DNA of 64,000 bases. It comes from Campanula takesimana (Eukaryota; Streptophyta; Magnoliopsida; Asterales; Campanulaceae). Both the position numbers and the translations under genes were made by a program. Under the pieces are notes generated by a model. It searched no databases, was not told the origin of the DNA, and saw only the letters and a program-made list of their open reading frames with translations. The stretch spans positions 1,116,001 to 1,180,000 of the forward strand of contig JAOWBW010000192.1 of the NCBI GenBank assembly GCA_026119855.1, read 5' to 3'. Shown here piece after piece: positions 24,501 to 35,700 of the stretch. Position 1 is the first letter of the stretch. Each line of letters opens with the position of its first letter.

Positions 24501-24806
24501 TATCGACTTGCATTACCGCCATCTTTAGACCGGTTGCACAACTTCCACGTTTCTATGCTTCGAAAGTATGTTCATGATCCATCTCACGTGTTACCGAGGG
24601 TACCGGAGGATATTGAGCCCGATATGACTTATGAGGAACGACCGGTTCGGATTTTAGATGCCAAAGTTCAAGAGTTGAGGAACAAAAGTATTTCATTGGT
24701 TAGAGTTCTTTGGAGGAATCATAATATCGAGGAGTCGACGTGGGAGCTCCGAGATGAGATCGAGAGGAAATATCCGTGGCTTTTTAATTCGGGTAAGTCT
24801 CGTTAA
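21549..24806 (+). CDS. G1 pol: protease end, RT, RNase H, integrase, chromodomain-like tail
   Basis: An uninterrupted 1085-codon frame. The protease flap region FDIILGMDWLSKF is followed by RT with LRLCIDYRKLNQVT, FSKLDLRSGYHQL and catalytic VVFIDDILVYS. RNase H has VIYSDASKEGLGCVL and YPTHDMELAAIVFALHKWKHYL. Integrase has the HHCC finger (HPGSTKMYQNLKQHFWW to CLTCQQVK) and catalytic triad in VTMDFVTGL, VSDRDPRF and DGQSERTIQ. The tail ILDAKVQELRNKSISLVRV with LWRNHNIEESTWE is chromodomain-like, as in Tekay/Del. The catalytic part looks intact; only the upstream gag/protease is broken. The start at 21549 is an ORF boundary, not a true initiation site. Confidence 0.93.
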   Translation: MLEVSTPIGECLVTDKVFRACDVLICGRVLCADLVVLPIQDFDIILGMDWLSKFHASVDCRRKVVTFSIPDVPKFTFEAMPLGRNFRIISYVKVIKLLHRGYEGYLASVLDTRKESPSLESVRVVREFPDVFSSEYDMPPDREIEFCIDLLPGTTPISKAPYRLAPIELKELKVQLQELLDRGFIRPSVSPWGAPVLFVRKKDGSLRLCIDYRKLNQVTVKNKYPLPHIDDLFDQLQGSMVFSKLDLRSGYHQLKVRSEDIPKTAFRTRYGHYEFLVMPFGLTNAPAVFMDLMNRVFHPYLDSFVVVFIDDILVYSKSREEHEQHLRTVLSILARDKLFAKFSKCEFWLEKVSFLGHVISKDGISVDLSKIEAIVDWKRPESVTEIRSFLGLAGYYRRFIEGFSRIATPMTQLTRKNVPFAWTEKCDKSFEELKKRLTTVPILTLPNGSDGLVIYSDASKEGLGCVLMQNGKVIAYASRKLTPSEQNYPTHDMELAAIVFALHKWKHYLYGAKFEIFTDHKSLKYLFSQKELNNRQRRWMELLKDYDCTISYHPGKANVVVDAISRKSYVASMMVREWKILEDVRDWSPRESRHGAIFANIRVSPTLIQRIKEAQKEDPELVKIMGKLKEKNFEDFSLSLSGVLTFRDRLCVPDVGGIKRQVLDEGHKLRYTIHPGSTKMYQNLKQHFWWNNMKMEIAEYVSKCLTCQQVKAEHQRPAGFLQPLEIPEWKWEQVTMDFVTGLPRTRRKYDSVWVIVDRLTKSAHFLPIDIRYSMEKLATLYIDEIVRLHGVPVSIVSDRDPRFISRFWKAFQEALGTDLRFSTAFHPQTDGQSERTIQILEDMLRACSIDFSDSWDRHLPLVEFSYNNSYQASIEMAPFEALYGRKCRSPICWDEVGEAKIVGIDLLQDSVEKVRVIRERLKTTQSRHKSYADNRRRDLSFQTGDFVFLKVSPKVGIRRFRKKGKLAPRFIGPFEILGKVGLLAYRLALPPSLDRLHNFHVSMLRKYVHDPSHVLPRVPEDIEPDMTYEERPVRILDAKVQELRNKSISLVRVLWRNHNIEESTWELRDEIERKYPWLFNSGKSR

Positions 24807-24840
24807 AATTCGGGTCGAATTTTCTTTAAGGGGGAGTGAA

Positions 24841-26655
24841 TGTCACGACCCGAAATCTAGGCTCTATTTTATTAGTAATAAATAATTATTATTTATTTAT
24901 TTGCTTATTTATTTATTTAAATTATTATTTATTTAAATATTTATGCGTGTGCATTTTATGCTTCATAATAATTTATGCCTAGCATTTTATTTGGGTCATT
25001 TGTGTTAGTGTAGTATTGTTGGGTCTTAATAATTAGTGGGAGTATTATAGTTGAGCTAGTTAGTGGGGGAAGGGGGCTAAGTGTAACATTTTCAAATAAT
25101 TCATCCCCCTACTCCCTCTCTTCTCCCTCACCTCCCTCACCCTATCACCCTCACTCACACTCCACCTCCCTCACTCTTTCATTTCTCTCTCCCAGCAAAC
25201 CTCTCTCTCTCTCTCTCTCCATGTTTGTGAAGGTAAATCATCTTCTCCCTTCTCTCTACATTTTAGCTATCATCCCCTCATTATTTCTCATTTCTTAAAA
25301 CATGAATCTTGTTTAGATCGTCGTTAGAATCGTAGAGGGCTAAAAATATTCGAGTTCCGGCAACTTTGAGAAAATCCGGGTAAGTTGTTTTTCCCCTATT
25401 TTACGCTAGAAATCCTACTCCATGTTTATTAGATGTTATGAATGATATTTATTGCATCTTGGGTTGATTTGGGAGTGATTTGCATTTTGTTCATTTTTGT
25501 GAAAATTTGGTATTTGAATCATCTTTGATTGAGGTCTTTAGATGTTATTCTAGTAGTCCATTTTTGGTTCAAAATGGTGTATGTACTTTAGTTCACATCT
25601 TGGCAGGGTTAGAAATGGTGAAGATTGGGTGTGTTTTGGATATTGGGTTGTTAATGGTAGAAACCCATAATTTTGGCCGGAATTTGCCTTTTCGGGAAAG
25701 GAGGCGCGCGCACCCTCCCATAGGAGGCGCGCGCACCCTTAGGCCCTTCTTGACCAAAAATGCTTCTGTTTCTTGGAGGCGCGCGCACCCTCCCATAGGA
25801 GGCGCGCGCACCCTCTCCTCCTCCAAACTTGATTTCCCTTCTGATCTAGGAGGCGTGCGCACTCTCCCATAGGAGGCACGCGCACCCTCTCCCCTGTTGT
25901 GAAATTTATTTCCCTTTTTGTCCAATCCTTCGAGGGCCATATCATGTTCATCCGGACTCCGTTTTAGGCGTATAAATTATCGTGTTAAAGCTCTCCTTAA
26001 GCTCTTCGAGATGAGTGAGTAAATTTGGTTGAGTGCTCGAGTTAACTGGATCCTTTATGGTCAAATGTGATATGGGGATTGTGTTATCATTGTTAAGATT
26101 GTTGGAACACGTTAATTGTGTGTTGTTGGTTCATTTCACTTTCTTAGTGACTTCTTGGTATGGTTCCCTACTTTGGAACCCTAAGTTGTTTAATTAATCT
26201 AGTATTTATTACTTAGCATTTATTTGGAAGCCCAGCTGGCATATTTGTTGCATCGGGCGATGGGAAAGATTATAATGGCAAAGCCAAGTCCATTATAATG
26301 TTGACCATTGTTTTGCCCTTACTATACCCCTTTTCCAGATTGGCCTTGGAAGAGATAAGTTATCTTCCTTTGTGAATGTATCTAGCTACCGAGCATGACT
26401 TTGTGGCATGGCTCTTGTCCTTTGTGACACTCTTATGGTTATTGTTCCGGTACCGGGGATTTCTCTTCGGCTTTCATGCTATTATGAAGATGTAATTTGT
26501 TGATTATTGAAGCTGCGCAGCGATCCTTTATTTGGATGTATCGGTTTGGAAACCTTAGCTAATATCCTTTGTTATGTGTTTATTTCCGCTGCTATTTATT
26601 ATCTGATAATTGCTATGTTATATGAGATATTGATGTTGTTATTACTTATTGTACC
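24841..26655 (+). repeat. 3' LTR of G1, truncated
   Basis: Collinear with 17954 onward until TATTGTACC at about 26655, where it joins Copia D gag sequence. About 420 bp of the LTR end are missing. Third-doublet GC modules read GGCGTGCGC and GGCACGCGC, each one CpG transition from the 5' LTR copy. The CT microsatellite is two repeats longer than in the 5' LTR. Confidence 0.9.
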
Positions 26656-26834
26656 CTAGGGGCAGTAGGCGGTGGTTCAGCGGGGAGAGGCCCATCGAGA
26701 ATGTACAACTTATCTTCTTGCCTTAGAACAATTCTTATGCTACGGATCCAATCCATAAAGTTTGTACCATTCTCTTCGAGCTTATCCTTCTCAAGGATCG
26801 ATCGCAACGACATTGATTGAGTGTTATTAGTCAT
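26656..26834 (-). pseudogene. Copia D gag N-terminal fragment
   Basis: Starts MTNNTQSMSLRSILEKDKLE and runs to PPTAPRV, nearly identical to the A gag start. It is then cut at the G1 LTR. The bases GGTA occur at this point in both parents, so the join has 4 bp of microhomology. Confidence 0.9.
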
Positions 26835-28297
26835 TATCTACAAATATGCAAAAATTTCCAAAATTTAATAAGTACCGATTTTCATTAAAGAGATAAATAA
26901 TGTATTTTTCAAACAAAATACTCCCACTAAATTATATAACCTTCATATACATCCAATGTATAATATAATTTAAATGGGTTAAGATCCAACTTTAATTTAA
27001 TTTCAAGTCCGCTAAGGCGGATTACACAAAATCAAATTAATTAGGTAGACAACTCTTGTCAATCATATCTCATATGACTCTTAGTTCCTTTTATGAGAAT
27101 CTTTAAGAAATCAAATTTCAAAAAGCATGTTAAACCTCATCTTTGCCTAGGCCCAAAACTGTTTTGACGCCCAATTAAGTCTAACCATTTTAAAACGCAC
27201 AGTTAATGTGTCCTGCTAGGGCGTGCCCACACTATCTATCTTGCTCATACATAAACAAATTTAATGCATCTCGCTAGGGCGAATCTACATTAAAATCACT
27301 CATGTACTAACAAGTGTTTTAATCATGGCATGGCAATAAAAGACTTAAAACTTTCTTTGAAGGTTCATCACATATAGCATATAACACATTTATGAGCACA
27401 TAATATAAACATGTTACACATCAAGTTTAGCCACTAAATTAATCTCCATTAATTTAAGCATGATATTTATGTGTCATTAGTTTCTCTATAATTATGAGGA
27501 TGAGACTATTTCAACTTTGGTTATTATCCCAAATCAAGACAATAAGAAGCGCGGTCGAACTAAGCCATTAGGCAACCACAATCCCGTACTAATTCGATGA
27601 ACGTAGGCCAATTGCATTCACAATTCCACATGGATCTCCAATCATTGAATCAAGAACTTTGTTTCTCAATTTTAGCAATTATGAACTCTTCATAATTCTA
27701 ACTTCGTTTTATCTTTGAAACTTTGATTGCGATCAATTTTTGGAAACACAATCTCGATGAACGCAGATTAGCCATCCAAAACTTGAACCAATCTAGGAAT
27801 CACAAGACTAAAACAAATAGGAAAATCAAACCCCAAAATCCACACACAAACCAACTACCCAAAACCCATTCCAGATCAACAAGTCTGGACTGGTTCTGTT
27901 ACTGGTTTTGTCGAATTTATCGAAAATTCTATATTCAGATTTTAACCAAAATCAGAACAAATCTTGACCACCGAGCGCCCGCCTGCAAAGGACCAGGCGC
28001 CCGCTTGAATGGCCAGAATAGTATAGAATTTTAAAGTTCGAAAATTTTGTCTCAAAATTATTTTTCCCCGATTATTAAAACTTTGATCCAATCAAAATTA
28101 ATAATCGAAATAATTCAGAATCCACCATAATTTTTATTGCGATTGAATCGTGCGATTAAAGTTGAAAAACAATAAACCACATAAAATCACAAAACACATA
28201 AACATCATATAATCCAATATCCATATCATGCTTGGCACATAAACAATTTATATACACACAACATGATCCAAGTATTGAATTAATCAACATGAACGGG
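26835..28297 (-). other. Copia D 5' leader with hairpins and one GC doublet
   Basis: Collinear with the B leader. Hairpins: 27008-27021 (TCCGC/GCGGA, sense loop CTTA), 27270-27283 (sense loop CCTA, one U-G pair) and a weaker one near 27214-27226 (sense loop CCTA). A GCGCCCGC doublet lies at 27975 and 27997, spaced 22 bp, the same word and spacing as in its LTR. Its tRNA primer site follows at 28298-28309. Confidence 0.75.
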
Positions 28298-28310
28298 GCT
28301 CTGATACCAC

Positions 28311-29858
28311 TGTTGGGTTTCCAAGTAACATGCGCAGCGGAATATAGCAATTAAAATTTTAAGAAACCCAAAGCCATGGATCCGTTCATATGATTAAATC
28401 AATACAACATGATGAATAAAGGAAAAACTAACCCTTGATGGCTATCAAGTTTTTTCTTTGTCTTTGGTGGAGATTTGAAGACTTGATCACGATCACAAAG
28501 CTTGAACACGAACTTTGAAGATGATGATTTTCACCCTCTAGCGGTATCCACACTTCGAACGAATATCAAAGGAACTTCTTTGATCTTGGTTGATAGAACA
28601 ATATTATGAAACACACTTTCACAATTTAATAAAGAACTATATGGAATTTATTTGTGAATTATTTTGTTCCTCAATCAATGATATCTTAGAACAAAATAAA
28701 AATCTCTCTCAAACTCTTTGAGACTCACAAAAGCACTTGTTAATATGGTCTGGCCGAATTGGTGTTTTTATACACAATTAAGACCTATTCCAAATAGGAA
28801 TCTTGTGCCAAAAACCTTTCCTAATCGAATTAGGAAATTTCCAGTCGGCATACCGGGCGCCCGCCTGGTAACCCCCGAGCGCCCGCTCATTTGGACAGAA
28901 AGTCCAATTCTTTTCTAGCTTGTTCAGGCGCCCGCCTGGTGCAACCCAAGCGCCCGCTTGGTTGACCAGGAGGCCCAGAACTTTCCAGAAATTCCTTGGA
29001 AGTCCTCTGACCCTAAATGCCAATATAGTCCTTTTATTTAAGATTCGTTCTATTGTGTGTGACCCTCTAGGATTATACTAAGTTGGCAATGGGCTCAAAC
29101 ATGATCCCATAAGATATGATTAGGTTCTAGAAAACCGTCATACCTACCCAAATAGTATAACTAGATACAAATTCGCATTCCTTTAGAATATGTCACAATC
29201 CCTTTGTCCACGATGTCATTGAACACAAGTCATGGTCAAAGAGTCAACTTGTTGCGTTCAATACTTTCTCGATTCCGAATATGTTGATAATCCAAATGAC
29301 ATTGATCCAATCAATTCATTTGAGTCCGGCCGAACATTTCATCAACATCATTCCTACGAGAGGCCCAAGCTTGACATCTCTCCGTGGAGGGACAAATCCA
29401 TTTAGCTTATTATTCTTCCCAACGAGAATCCGAGTATGCCAATCATACCCTTTATAACTACCGTGTTAAGGTAGCGTTTGAATATGTCAAACACAATGTT
29501 CATCAAGTGGAAGACTATAATAACTTCATGTATAAGGATTCAAATGACATAACTAATATGAGATACATGTATGACATAGACCATGACATAAATCTCATAC
29601 AGCGGGTCATGTCCAGTACCTTGTTCCAAACAAGTACCCATAAATCTAACATGATCATCCCATGATCATTTAGATTTTATACTAGTGCTTAATAAGTACT
29701 AGGGACGGGGATTATTATAAGTAAACATGAACAATAATAAAAATCAAAAACATCTCTTATTGATATGAAATAAATGATAACAATTACAACGTTTATTAAA
29801 CGTGCCTATAACTAATTACAACACATTCTTCCGTTTGCCTAGGGCACCACTACCAACA
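28311..29858 (-). repeat. 5' LTR of Copia D
   Basis: Plus-strand ends TGTTGGGTTTCC and CACTACCAACA; 1548 bp. Four GCGCCCGC modules at 28857, 28879, 28928 and 28950 form two doublets of 22-bp spacing, with a minus-strand TATAAAAA at 28773-28766 downstream in sense. Near its right end it has about 33 extra bases (about 29801-29840) absent from A and B. Confidence 0.9.
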
Positions 29859-30081
29859 CATTCTCCTTTGGTTTAAGAACTGTAGGTTGAGCAGCGTTAG
29901 TGCGTGGGTTTGGATTCGCCTTCATCGGAATATAAGGTCCATAAACGACAGTGTCATGGAGCCTTTCATCGATTGAGTTGAGATGAGTCAATATGCTGAA
30001 TTTCCACACGTCAAAATGATCTTCATCAAAGACCGGAACGTGAGTGTAGTTTGCAGTTGCCATAGGTTTTGAGTTTTCCAT
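29859..30081 (-). pseudogene. Element C gag N-terminus
   Basis: Encodes MENSKPMATANYTHVPVFDE followed by HFDVWKFSILTHLNSIDERL, the usual start of a sirevirus-type gag. It begins 73 bp from the C 5' LTR and ends abruptly at the D LTR. The missing middle of gag was lost with the G1-D deletion. The remaining gag is at 15817-17952. Confidence 0.85.
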
Positions 30082-30140
30082 TTAGAATCGGCACCCAAGT
30101 TGTTAAGCTTGAAAAACAAAAACGTTTTATAAAGGTGTTT

Positions 30141-30152
30141 GCTCTGATACCA
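30141..30152 (-). other. C primer-binding site (initiator Met tRNA)
   Basis: Minus-strand TGGTATCAGAGC, two bases from the C 5' LTR end. Confidence 0.9.
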
Positions 30153-30154
30153 CT

Positions 30155-31247
30155 TGTTGGTTCCAAAGGGCAACAAGGGTATGAAAAATAGCTAGAGGGG
30201 GGGTGAATAGCAGTTTTAAAATTCTTTTCGTACCTTTGATAAACTAAATTACAAATGCGCACTTTATCAAATAAGCGTTATGATATGCGCCTAAGTGAGT
30301 GAGTGAAATGCACAGCGGAATTTAGTAATGTAAATAGGCGCAAAGTATGATAAAGGGGCCGCACACACACTCTAAGTATTTTGGCTCAAAGTGGGTGAAA
30401 TAAGAAACTAAGACAAATGATATAACAAACACAACACAGTTCAATCAATCAATCTACAATGAATAAACAAACAAATAGTTAGATATGATATGAACTTGAA
30501 AGGAAATAGCAGTAAATAAGTACGCGCTATTTGGAGATGTTCGATCGGTGAAAGATCTACGTCCTCTACCAAGATGGTTAGTCTTGGATTTCTAATAGAG
30601 ATCTTATATAATGAGAGAGTGTTACAAATTACAATCGTTTGAGCTTATACAGTAACTCAAGATCTATATCTATGAAAGAACAAATCCTAGACAATAACCG
30701 GTGTATCTCTAAAAGAAAGATCTAAGTGATCAAACTTAAATAGGTGCGTGTGTGATTTTAGATTCAAGGCTCTTTAGATCTTTGAGATTGAGAGCACAAG
30801 AAAACTAAAGTGTTTTTGCTTGAGGATCTGGGCTAAGGATGAAGGTATGAAGATGTTCTTGAGAATTCTGAAAATAATAAAGGCAATCTTCAAATCTTCA
30901 ACAAATGCTTGAGAGAGAAATTCTTTAAATGCTTAGCAACTTCAAATGGTTGAAGTTATGGGGTATTTATAGTAGAGCCCAAAAAATTAGCCGTTGGAAA
31001 TCCTTGGTGAGTCAGAAAAAAAGGACGGATGTGCTGTCGCTCATTGAGTGGAGCACGTGTCCTTTTCTAGCCGTTAGACACATAACACAAATATGACAGT
31101 TATGGACAGGTGTCCTTAGATGCGGGTGTATACGTGTTATTTAACCACCGTTGGATCATTGGCGTAGTTTGAATCTTCTTCAAGTCTTTGAATCTTCAAT
31201 AAATCACTGAGTGTTAAAAACACTTCTTTGAGGCGTGTTGAGCTAAG
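30155..31247 (-). repeat. C 5' LTR, portion left of B
   Basis: Starts (plus strand) TGTTGGTTCCAAAGG and is interrupted at 31247 by Copia B. It contains GAGGGGGGGTGAATAG near 30194 and a minus-strand TATAAATA at 30971-30964. With 39729-40068 the LTR totals about 1433 bp. Confidence 0.88.
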
Positions 31248-32709
31248 TGTTGGGTTTCGAATACACATGCGCAGCGGGATTTTAGCATTTAAAATTTTAT
31301 AAAACCCAAAAGCCCATAGATCCATTCATATGACTAAATCAAATACAACAATATGAATAGAGGAAAAACTAACCCTTGATGTCTTTGAATTCTAACTTTG
31401 ATCTTGGTGAAGATTTGAAGCTTAATCACAATGAAAGTAAGAACACGAACTTTGAAGATGATGAGCTTCACCCTCTAGCAGTATCCACACCACGAACGAA
31501 TATCAAGGAGCTTCTTGATCTTGGTTGCTAGACCAAAATTATGAAACACACTTTCACAATTTAATATGACTATATGGAATTTTATTTGTGTATTATTTTG
31601 TTCTTCAATCAAAGGATGTCTTGGAACATAATAAACTCTCTCAAACTCTTTTGGGACTCACAAAAACATTGGGGAAGAGTGCTGACCGAATTTGGCCTTT
31701 TATACACAAGTAGGACCTATTCCAAATAGGAAACTTGTGTCAAAAACCGTCCAAAATTCGTTTCCTAATCAAATTAGGAATCTGCCCCCGACAGTACTGT
31801 GCGGCCGCCCAAACTGAGGCGTGCGGCCGCCCACAACCATGTGCGGTCGCCCAGCCCTTTTGGGCGGTCACCCAAAAAGCCCAGAAAATCCAATTTTCCA
31901 AAATTTCCAATATAGTCCTTATTTAGGATTCGTTCTATTGTGTGTGACCCTCTAGGATTATACTGAGTTGGCAATGGGTTCAAACATAAAACCATAAGAT
32001 ATGATTAGGTTCTAGCAAACCGTCATACCTACCCAAATAGTATAACTAGATACAAGTTCGCATTCCTTTAGAATATGTCATAATCCCTTTGTCCACGATG
32101 TCATTGAACACAAGTCATGGTCAAACAGTCAACTTGTTTTGTTCAATACTTTCTCGATTCCGAATATGTTGATAATCCAAATGACATTAATCCAATCAAT
32201 TCATTTGAGTCCGGCCGAACATTTCATCAATATCATTCCTACGAGAGGCCCAAGCTTGACATCTCTCCGTGGAGGGACAAATCCATTTAGCTTATTATTC
32301 TTCCCTACGTGAATCCGACTATGCCAATCATACCCTTTATAACTACCGTGTTAAGGTAGCGTTTGAATATGTCAAACATAATGTTCATCAAGTGGAAGAC
32401 TATAATAACTTCATGTCTAAGGATTCGAATGACATAACTAATATGAGATATATGTTCGACATAGACCATGACATAAATTACATACAGCGGGTCATGTCCA
32501 GTACCTTGTTTCAAACAAGTACCCATAAATCTAACATGATCATCCCATGATCATTTAGCCTTTATACTAGTGCTTAACAAGTACTAGGGACGGAGATTAT
32601 TATAAGTAAACATGAACAACAATAATAATCAAATATCTCTTTATTGATATGAAATAAATGATAACAATTACAACGTTTATTAAACGTGCCTAGGGCACCA
32701 CTACCAACA
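31248..32709 (-). repeat. 3' LTR of Copia B
   Basis: Plus-strand ends TGTTGGGTTTCG and ACTACCAACA, followed by ATCTCCCACTT, the complement of the purine tract. GC modules GCGGCCGCCC/GCGGTCGCCC start at 31801, 31823, 31843 and 31864. TATAAAAG lies on the minus strand at 31704-31697. Confidence 0.95.
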
Positions 32710-32723
32710 ATCTCCCACTTGCC

Positions 32724-35700
32724 CTAGGCCAAATCTCCCATGTATCTAATACCCATGGACCTAATATGACCATCATGTTTAGCTTGTGGAAGTCCCTTTG
32801 TTAGCGGGTCCGCAACATTGTCATCAGTAGGTACTCTGCATATATTTACGTCTCCCCTATCAACGATCTCTCGAATGATATGAAAACGCCTAAGTATGTG
32901 TTTGGATTTCGGATGTGCTCTTGGTTCCTTTGCTTGAGCAATAGCACCATTATTATCGCCATAAAGGTCTATTGGATTAGCAATACTAGGAACCACTTCA
33001 AGTTCAGTGATGAACTTCTTAATCCAAACAGCTTCCTTTGCAGCATCTGATGTAGCAATATATTCAGCTTCCGTTGTAGAATCAGCGGTTGTACTTTGCT
33101 TGGAACTCTTCCAGCTTACAGCTCCACCATTTAACATAAACACAAAACCCGATTGCGATCGGCTATCATCTTTGTCGGTTTGGAAGCTTGCATCCGTGTA
33201 AGCATTTACAACGAGATCATCTTCCATTCCTCCATAGACCAAAAACGAGTCTTTAGTTCTTCTCAAGTACTTAAGAATTGCTTTTACAGCTATCCAGTGA
33301 TTTTCGCCAGGGTCGGATTGGTATCTACTTGTCATGCTCAAAGCATAAGATACATCCGGCCTAGTACAAATCATGGCATACATGATGGACCCAATTGCCG
33401 AAGCATATGGAACATCATTCATTTTCTCACGCTCATCGTTTGTCTTAGGACATTGAGTCTTGCTTAGAGAAACTCCATGTAACACCGGCAAGGTGCCTCT
33501 CTTAGAATTTTCCATACGGAATCTTCTAATGACCTTGTTAATGTATGTACTTTGGCTTAAACCAAGTAGCCTACTTGATCTATCTCTATAGATCTTAATG
33601 CCAAGTATATATGCGGCTTCACCCATATCTTTCATTGCAAAACACTTTCCTAACCAAGTCTTCACAAACTGAAGTGTAGGAATGTCGTTTCCAATGAGCA
33701 ATATGTCATCCACGTATAAAACAAGGAATAGCACTATGCTCCCACTAATCTTCTTGTATACACAAGGTTCATATACGTTCTTGATGAAACCAAACTCTTT
33801 GACCGATTCATCAAAACGGAGATTCCAACTCCTAGAAGCTTGCTTTAATCCATAGATGGATCTCTGCAATTAGCATACTTTAGAATTCTGTTCAAAACCT
33901 TCTGGTTGTGTCATATACACATCCTCTTGTAGTTTTCCATTTAGGAAAGCGGTTTTGACATCCATTTGCCATATCTCATGGTCATGATATGCGGCAATAG
34001 CAAGCAGAATTCTTATAGATTTGATCATTGCTACGGGTGAAAAGGTTTCATCATAGTCAATACCATGAACTTGCCTATAACCCTTCGCTACAAGTCTAGC
34101 TTTGTAAGTATGCACCTTCCCATCCATGTCAGTCTTCCTTTTGAAGACCCATTTGCATCCTATGGTTTTTACACCTTCGGGTGCATCAATCAAGTTCCAA
34201 ACTTGATTTTCTTGCATGGACTGCAATTCGGATTCCATGGCTCCAAGCCACTTGTCCGAATCAGGAGAAGACATCGCCTCTTGGTAGGTTGTCGGTTCAT
34301 CATTCTCAATGATTTCTACCTTATTACTATCCATTACGAGAAATCCATATCTCTCGGGCTCGGATCGTAACCTATTAGATCTGCGAGTTACTTGTGTATT
34401 TTGAACAAGTTCCACATCTCCTTGTGGTTCTTGTTCTTGTTCCACTATTGGTTCAATGTTATTTTCTGGGTCTCGAATTTCTTCAAGATTTATTTTACTC
34501 CCACTGATTTCTTTGGAGAGAAACTCTTTCTCTAGAAAGACACCAGTTCGGGCAACAAAAACTTTGTTGTCCTCACAGTTGTAAAAGTAATATCCTCTAG
34601 TTTCCTTTGGATATCCCACGAAAATACATTTGTCAGATTTGTGTGCAAGTTTGTCAGAGACAAGTCTTTTGACAAAGGCTTCGCAACCCCAAATCTTCAT
34701 GAAAGATAAACAAGTTTTCTTTCCGCTCCACATCTCATATGGAGTCTTTTGAACCGATTTAGTTGGAACACGATTTAGTGTGAATGCAGCGGTTTCTAGA
34801 GCGTAACCCCAAAAGGATATTGGAAGATCAACTTGACTCATCATTGATCGAACCATGTCTAACAAAGTCCGATTTCTCCTCTCGGACACACCATTCCATT
34901 GTGGCGTTCCAGGTGGAGTCAATTGTGAAACTATTCCACAATTCTTTAGATGATCATCAAATTCATGACTCAAGTATTCTCCACCTCGATCTGATCGAAG
35001 TGCCTTAATACTTTTGCCAATTTGTTTTTCTACTTCATTTTGAAATATTCTAAATATCTCAAATGCTTCACTTTTATGTTTCATTAGGTAAACATACCCA
35101 AATCTACTATAATCATCAGTGAAGGTTATGAAGTATTGAAATCCTCCCCTAGCATTGCTACTTAATGGTCCGCATACATCGGAATGTATCAACCCCAATA
35201 AGTCGCTTGCCCTTTCACCTAACTTGGTAAAAGGTGTCTTAGTCATTTTTCCAAGAAGACACGACTCGCAAGTATCATATGACTCAAGGTCACATGACCC
35301 CAAAAGACCGTCCCCATGGAGTTTTGAGATACGCTTCTCATTAATATGACCAAGACGGCAATGCCAAAAATAAGAATGATTGACATCATTAGGTTTAGAT
35401 TTCTTATTTATATGATAGACATTTTCATTATTTTCATTCTTGACATCCAAGACATAAAGGCCATTAAATGAATTAGCAATACCATAAAGCACATCATTTA
35501 AATAAATAGAAAATTTCTTATTCTCATTAAGAAACTTAAATCCTTCATTATCCAAACAAGAAATTGAAATAATATTTCTACTTAAATCCGGAACATAATA
35601 ACAATTGTTCAAAACAAGAATTAATCCGGAAGGTAAAGTGACTTCATAAGTCCCTACGGCTAATGCAGCAACTCTTGCTCCATTTCCCACGCGTAGGTCT

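Larger units (their letters stand above)
17954..26655 (+). mobile_element. Tekay-like Ty3 element G1, 3' LTR truncated
   Basis: 5' LTR 17954-20189, primer site 20192-20203, gag and pol to 24806, purine tract AAGGGGGAGTGAA, 3' LTR from 24841 cut at about 26655. It inserted into C gag (left flank TTCTT). The right end is lost in a deletion that joins it to Copia D. Tekay/Del affinity comes from the chromodomain-like pol tail and long LTRs. The LTR pair looks only a few percent diverged by eye. Confidence 0.93.
26656..29858 (-). mobile_element. Copia element D: 5' end only (LTR, leader, gag start)
   Basis: Read on the minus strand: LTR 29858-28311, primer site 28309-28298, leader, then the first about 60 gag codons ending at the G1 junction. 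Gag rest, pol and 3' LTR are absent. It is the same family as A and B but a distinct subfamily, because its GC modules are GCGCCCGC rather than GCGGCCGC. It lies in C gag; its LTR end abuts C gag codons at 29859. Confidence 0.88.

Noticed and set aside
29384..29665. 93-aa ORF repeated in Copia LTRs (MEGQIHLAYYSS)
   Set aside because: It lies in the LTR on the antisense strand, in several LTR copies; chance ORF in a repeated sequence.
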